NCBI RefSeq assembly: GCF_025698545.1
Contig: NC_068577.1
Location: forward strand, 2,947,501-3,011,500
Length of the DNA: 64,000 nt
Reading direction: 5' to 3'
From: Gossypium raimondii
Taxonomy: Eukaryota; Streptophyta; Magnoliopsida; Malvales; Malvaceae
Position 1 is the stretch's first letter. Each line of letters opens with the position of its first letter. Made by a program: the position numbers and the translations under genes. This document shows, piece after piece, positions 60,486-64,000 of this stretch. The notes under the pieces are model-generated. The model ran no database searches and was not told where the DNA came from. It saw only the letters and a program-made list of their open reading frames with translations.

Positions 60486-60690
60486 ATGGTGTTGGGTGTT
60501 CAACCTCTTTAAAATAGAAAATTTTTTATTTAAATTTTTTGAAATTTTAAATTAATAGATATAAAATTATATTTTAAAATAAAATTTTAATTTAATTTTT
60601 TAAAAATATAAAATATAAATTATTTAAATAATAAAATTATATTTTTACTATTATAAAAATTACCATTTAAATTCCGCTTTTTTCCCTTCC
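60486..60690. repeat. third, AT-rich member of the dispersed repeat family of 25020 and 29760
   Basis: 'aaaatagaaaattttttatttaaa' followed by 'tttttgaaattttaaatt' parallels 29800-29840. No coding content. Confidence 0.35.
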
Positions 60691-62199
60691 CTTCCCTTGT
60701 CATCTTTCTCCTCTCCACAGTCCACACCACCCCTGCTTCTATCTATCTATCTTTCTTTTTCTTCTTCCTTTGTTCCCTGCTTTTGGCCACTGCACCATCT
60801 CTTCCTTTACCCACTGCTTCCATCATCACCGTACCGTCAAGAAGAAATAGAGAACAGGCAAGCGCTACGGTATGCTTATCCTATTTATGTCCCTCCACCG
60901 TTTATCTTTTATCTTCTACCTCCCGTCTTCACCGTCTTATTTTGTTTCCTACTTCAAACTTTGATGAAACCAAACTCATAAGCCTTCCACACACGTGCTT
61001 TCTAGTAATTTTTGGGCGGTTTGGCCTATGGGGGCAAGCTGAATGGGGGTGTCATCAATGCCTTAAATGACTTTAGTTTCTTCTTCTTCTTCTTTCTCAC
61101 CTATCAGAAATACAAAAAATTAGAAGATGGATTTTCTTTAATTTGTTTTTTAAAGCAAAGGAATGAATCCATGAAGTGATAGGATATAAATAGGCTAAGT
61201 TGTTTGGTAAGAATCACATTCCTCTTTCTTCTTTCTTTGTCACTTAGTGTGTTAAAATGAAGTTGCAATCAAAACTTAATAGTTCAGAAGGGTGAAATAC
61301 AAACAATTTTTTAATGGAAGGAAATAGGTTAATTAATTATGGTAAATATTTGTCATATTTGCAGCAAAGAAAGCTAGAATTTGAGAATAAGAACCATAAT
61401 GATGCATTAATGCATCCTCTGTTTAAATATCAGATTGTATACAAAATTAATTCTACCCAAATGTTGCGTAGAAAATTTTGTCAAAATATTTGTCTCTTGT
61501 TGCTTAGCTAAAACTCTAAACACTGTTTGGGAACTCTTTCTTCTTAACCTTTGGGTGCACAAATGTTGCTTAGGGATATTGTTTTGCGAAGGTGACAGTG
61601 GAAGAGCTCTTAGTCCCATGGTTGCTTTGTTTATAGCAGAAGGTCTCTTCCTCCACTATTTTTTTTACATAGGTCTCATCCTCTACTAGGCTTTGCGAGC
61701 TAGCCTCTTATACACACACAAAGATATAGAAGCATAATTTTAACTTGGTGAATTTGGTGGCTTGAGCTTGAATACGTGGCCATTTCCCAAACTATTAAAA
61801 TTGTGAGGATCGATAGGTTTTGCCTTTTTGGTCAAATATACAACTATAACAGTTTTTTTTTGCATAAAATCATATTTTGAATAATATATATATATATATA
61901 TATATACAAAATGTAGAAAGGGAAACTATAGGATAAGCATACGGTAGCAGTGGGTAAAGGAAAAGATAGTGTGGTTGCTAGGGAGCAAAGGAAAAAGAAG
62001 AAAGAATGATGGAACACGTGGTATGTTAGGATTAATGATGGAACACGTGGTATGTTAGGATTCATATCATACGCTTAGTTCGTTTCATCATTGCTTATCA
62101 AAATACATAGGTAAATGTTGACATTACAATCCTAAGTTTGTATTATATGACTAAATATAACGTGGGAAAACAACTTACGTTAGCAATTAATATAAATGT
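60691..62199. repeat. repeat-rich region with duplicated pyrimidine block
   Basis: Holds the second (60710-60845) and third, inverted (61915-62010) copies of the pyrimidine block, a (TA)n run at 61883-61906 and a perfect 29-bp tandem duplication at 62005-62062. Short frames here have no recognisable protein. Confidence 0.5.
62005..62062. repeat. perfect 29-bp tandem duplication
   Basis: Two adjacent identical units starting AATGATGGAACACGTGG and ending GTTAGGATT; each contains a CACGTG hexamer. Confidence 0.9.
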
Positions 62200-62481
62200 T
62201 TGTAGTACATGAGGTTAAATTGAACAAATTCATGTTAAAGCCTGTGATCTTAAGTCCAATTAGAGATAGATTGTATTAACTATTCGAGTTTGATTAACTT
62301 CTAGAAATAAAGACATATATATATATATATATATATAGATTGTTTGGACTGATAATGTATAAAAAAATTATCTTAAATTTGTGTAAGTGAATGAATATGT
62401 GTGTAACTCATGTATTTTAATACGTTAAAAAAATGTGCTCCCAAGGTTGTGAGCCAGAAGGTGATATGTTAGGTACATAAT

Positions 62482-63796
62482 TGTTAGCCCTAGTTTTTCA
62501 AATGTTTTGATATAATAAAATAAAACTTTAAACTCTTACTCAGTTAAATTTGTAATCGGTTGATATAGGCCCTTAAAATTATTTTCAAAGTGTTTAGAAA
62601 CTCAGATTTGTAAAATGTCTTTGAAAGATATTGGTTCATGACCAATTTTACCTTATTGAGACACTTCGACCAACACAAGTGGATACTTGTATTGATAAAA
62701 GTAAGTTAGAAAGCATCTCGAGCATTCCTTCGAACTTCTACCAATACTTGAAGGTTCTTCTCTTGGTACACATGCAATTGTATCGATACTTAGGAGGAGT
62801 TTTATCGATAGAAGTAAGTTAGAGAACACCCCAAACCACCCATCAAACTTTACCGGTACTTAAAAGGGTCTTTTACCAATACAAGTAAGCCAATAAGCAT
62901 TTTTGGGTTCCCCTGCGCCTTCTACTAATACAAGTATTGGTACAAGTTTGAGCCCTTGAAACCCTCAGACTTCTACTAATACAAGTGGTCTTCTGCCAAT
63001 ACATCGAACTCCAACAGTCACATTTTTTAAGACTTCTATATCGACACAAATCCACTTGTACCAAAATAAGCAATTTGCAACCTACAATTAATGCTTAAAT
63101 TTAATGTTGCAACAACTCTAATTTACTCCCAACGTCCCCAAGGTTGTTAGAAGGCATAAATACAAGTCAATAGCTCCATATTAAAGATAAGAAACAAGTT
63201 TGCCAGGTCAATTATACAAAAATCTAATATATTCATCGATATTCTCTTTGTTCTTTATACACACTCGGGTAACCAGATCTCTTTTATTATTTTCAAGTGT
63301 TGTACTGTTATTGAGTGAGCTTTATCATTGTAATATCTTCCTTGAGAGGTGTCTTTAATCATTGTTATTATTTATCATATTTGTAAGGGGTTGCTTAAGG
63401 TTACACACACTTGGGTAACCATCTCTTTTATTCTTTTCAATTGTTGTATTGTCATTGAGCGAGCTTTATCATTGTAATATCTTCCTTGAGAGATGTCTTC
63501 AATCATTGTTATTATTTATCATATTTGTAAGGGTTTGCTTAAGGTTTTTGAGTAGAAACCATAAGGGAAATGACTCTATCTTGCCCAGTGAAAAGATAGT
63601 GTTTTGTAGAGGTTAAACCTTGTTCTTAAAAGGTTCTAATCTAATGAATTTAGGAAATCGTGGTAAGTTAAGGTAGTGAAGATAAACAATTGGAGCTTAA
63701 CTACCACAAATTCTTGAGTTTTCATTGTTTGCCTTATTTTTTTAAAATTTTAAAATCACCAATTCATCCCTCTCTTGATGATTCTCGAGCTTAACA
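62482..63796 (+). mobile_element. solo LTR with near-perfect 5-bp target duplication
   Basis: It begins TGTTAGCCCTAG and ends GAGCTTAACA (inverted TGTTA/TAACA). Flanks are ATAAT (62477-62481) and GTAAT (63797-63801), a 5-bp duplication with one mismatch. The interior has degenerate 'caatacaagt' repeats (62640-63070) and a 146-bp tandem duplication (63259-63548), and no gag or pol. This fits an LTR left after recombination between the two LTRs of an element. Confidence 0.7.
63259..63548. repeat. two tandem copies of a 146-bp unit inside the solo LTR
   Basis: The units start at 63259 (ACACACTCGGGTAACC) and 63405 (ACACACTTGGGTAACC) and agree almost throughout, including 'gagctttatcattgtaat' and 'atttatcatatttgtaagg'. 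Confidence 0.9.
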
Positions 63797-64000
63797 GTAA
63801 TTTATACGTAGCATGGCTCTAGTTAGAATAGTAGCATCATAGTTCGATAAAAAGAGTAAATACTAACCTTTTAATGGCATCATATGATTTATGAAAATAG
63901 AACATACCCCTGGATCATCTGTTTGAGACAAATTAATAATTGTTTTCATTATGGAAGATGTAATTATTATTATGAGATAAAAAATTGAGTTAGGTGAAAA

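Larger units (their letters stand above)
62200..64000 (+). mobile_element. third copy of the copia LTR family, split by a solo LTR
   Basis: The text before 62481 ('gtgtaactcatgtatttt', 'gatatgttaggtacat') and after 63797 ('acgtagcatggctc', 'tatggaagatgtaatt', 'tatgagataaaa') matches consecutive parts of the LTR at 4629-6687 (5150-5235 and 5236-5440). The two pieces are the halves of one LTR interrupted by the insertion at 62482-63796. It runs out of the window. Confidence 0.6.

Overview
This is a window of plant nuclear DNA. The genes have many introns and encode typical land-plant protein families, there is a nuclear tRNA-Gln with its own Pol III terminator, and a stretch of plastid DNA is embedded in the sequence. 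The base composition is AT-rich and LTR retrotransposons are nested in one another. The protein relatives I recall and the style of the repeats suggest a eudicot, possibly Malvaceae such as cotton (Gossypium); the species is an inference.

Layout. 1-17.4 kb is a graveyard of Ty3-gypsy and Ty1-copia LTRs with two broken polyprotein remnants. 18.2-19.0 kb carries a minus-strand glycine-rich RNA-binding protein gene (GRP7/GRP8 type) whose promoter has two evening elements. 19.6-34 kb is gene-poor. It holds a decayed LTR element and several long-armed inverted-repeat elements (19.9, 23.9, 25.7 and 26.6 kb). Two of these have 9-10 bp target duplications typical of Mutator-like elements. It also holds a Tourist-like MITE and a plastid insert (trnM-CAU plus the trnV-UAC 5' exon).

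34.7-46.5 kb is the gene-rich core: an LRR receptor-like (pseudo)kinase, tRNA-Gln(CUG) on the minus strand, an organelle mTERF protein, and, convergent with it, the 23-kDa iron-sulfur subunit of mitochondrial complex I (NDUFS8). 47.3-50.2 kb is a transposon cluster, including a well-delimited Pack-MULE that has captured part of a pentatricopeptide-repeat (PPR) gene. 51.2-59.9 kb has a membrane-anchored protein of unknown function (At1g01500-like) and a BTB/POZ protein gene on the minus strand. 60-64 kb is repetitive again and ends in a solo LTR nested inside another copy of the copia LTR family seen at 4.6 kb.

The genes are independent single transcription units, not an operon. Two of them (mTERF and NDUFS8) serve organelle gene expression and respiration. 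The most notable features are the Pack-MULE, the cluster of giant hairpin elements, the plastid insert with an intact bacterial-type promoter, the missing DFG motif in the receptor kinase, and the circadian-type promoter of the GRP gene. Exon boundaries were read by eye from GT/AG sites and frame continuity. Relationships to named Arabidopsis genes are from memory, not from a search.
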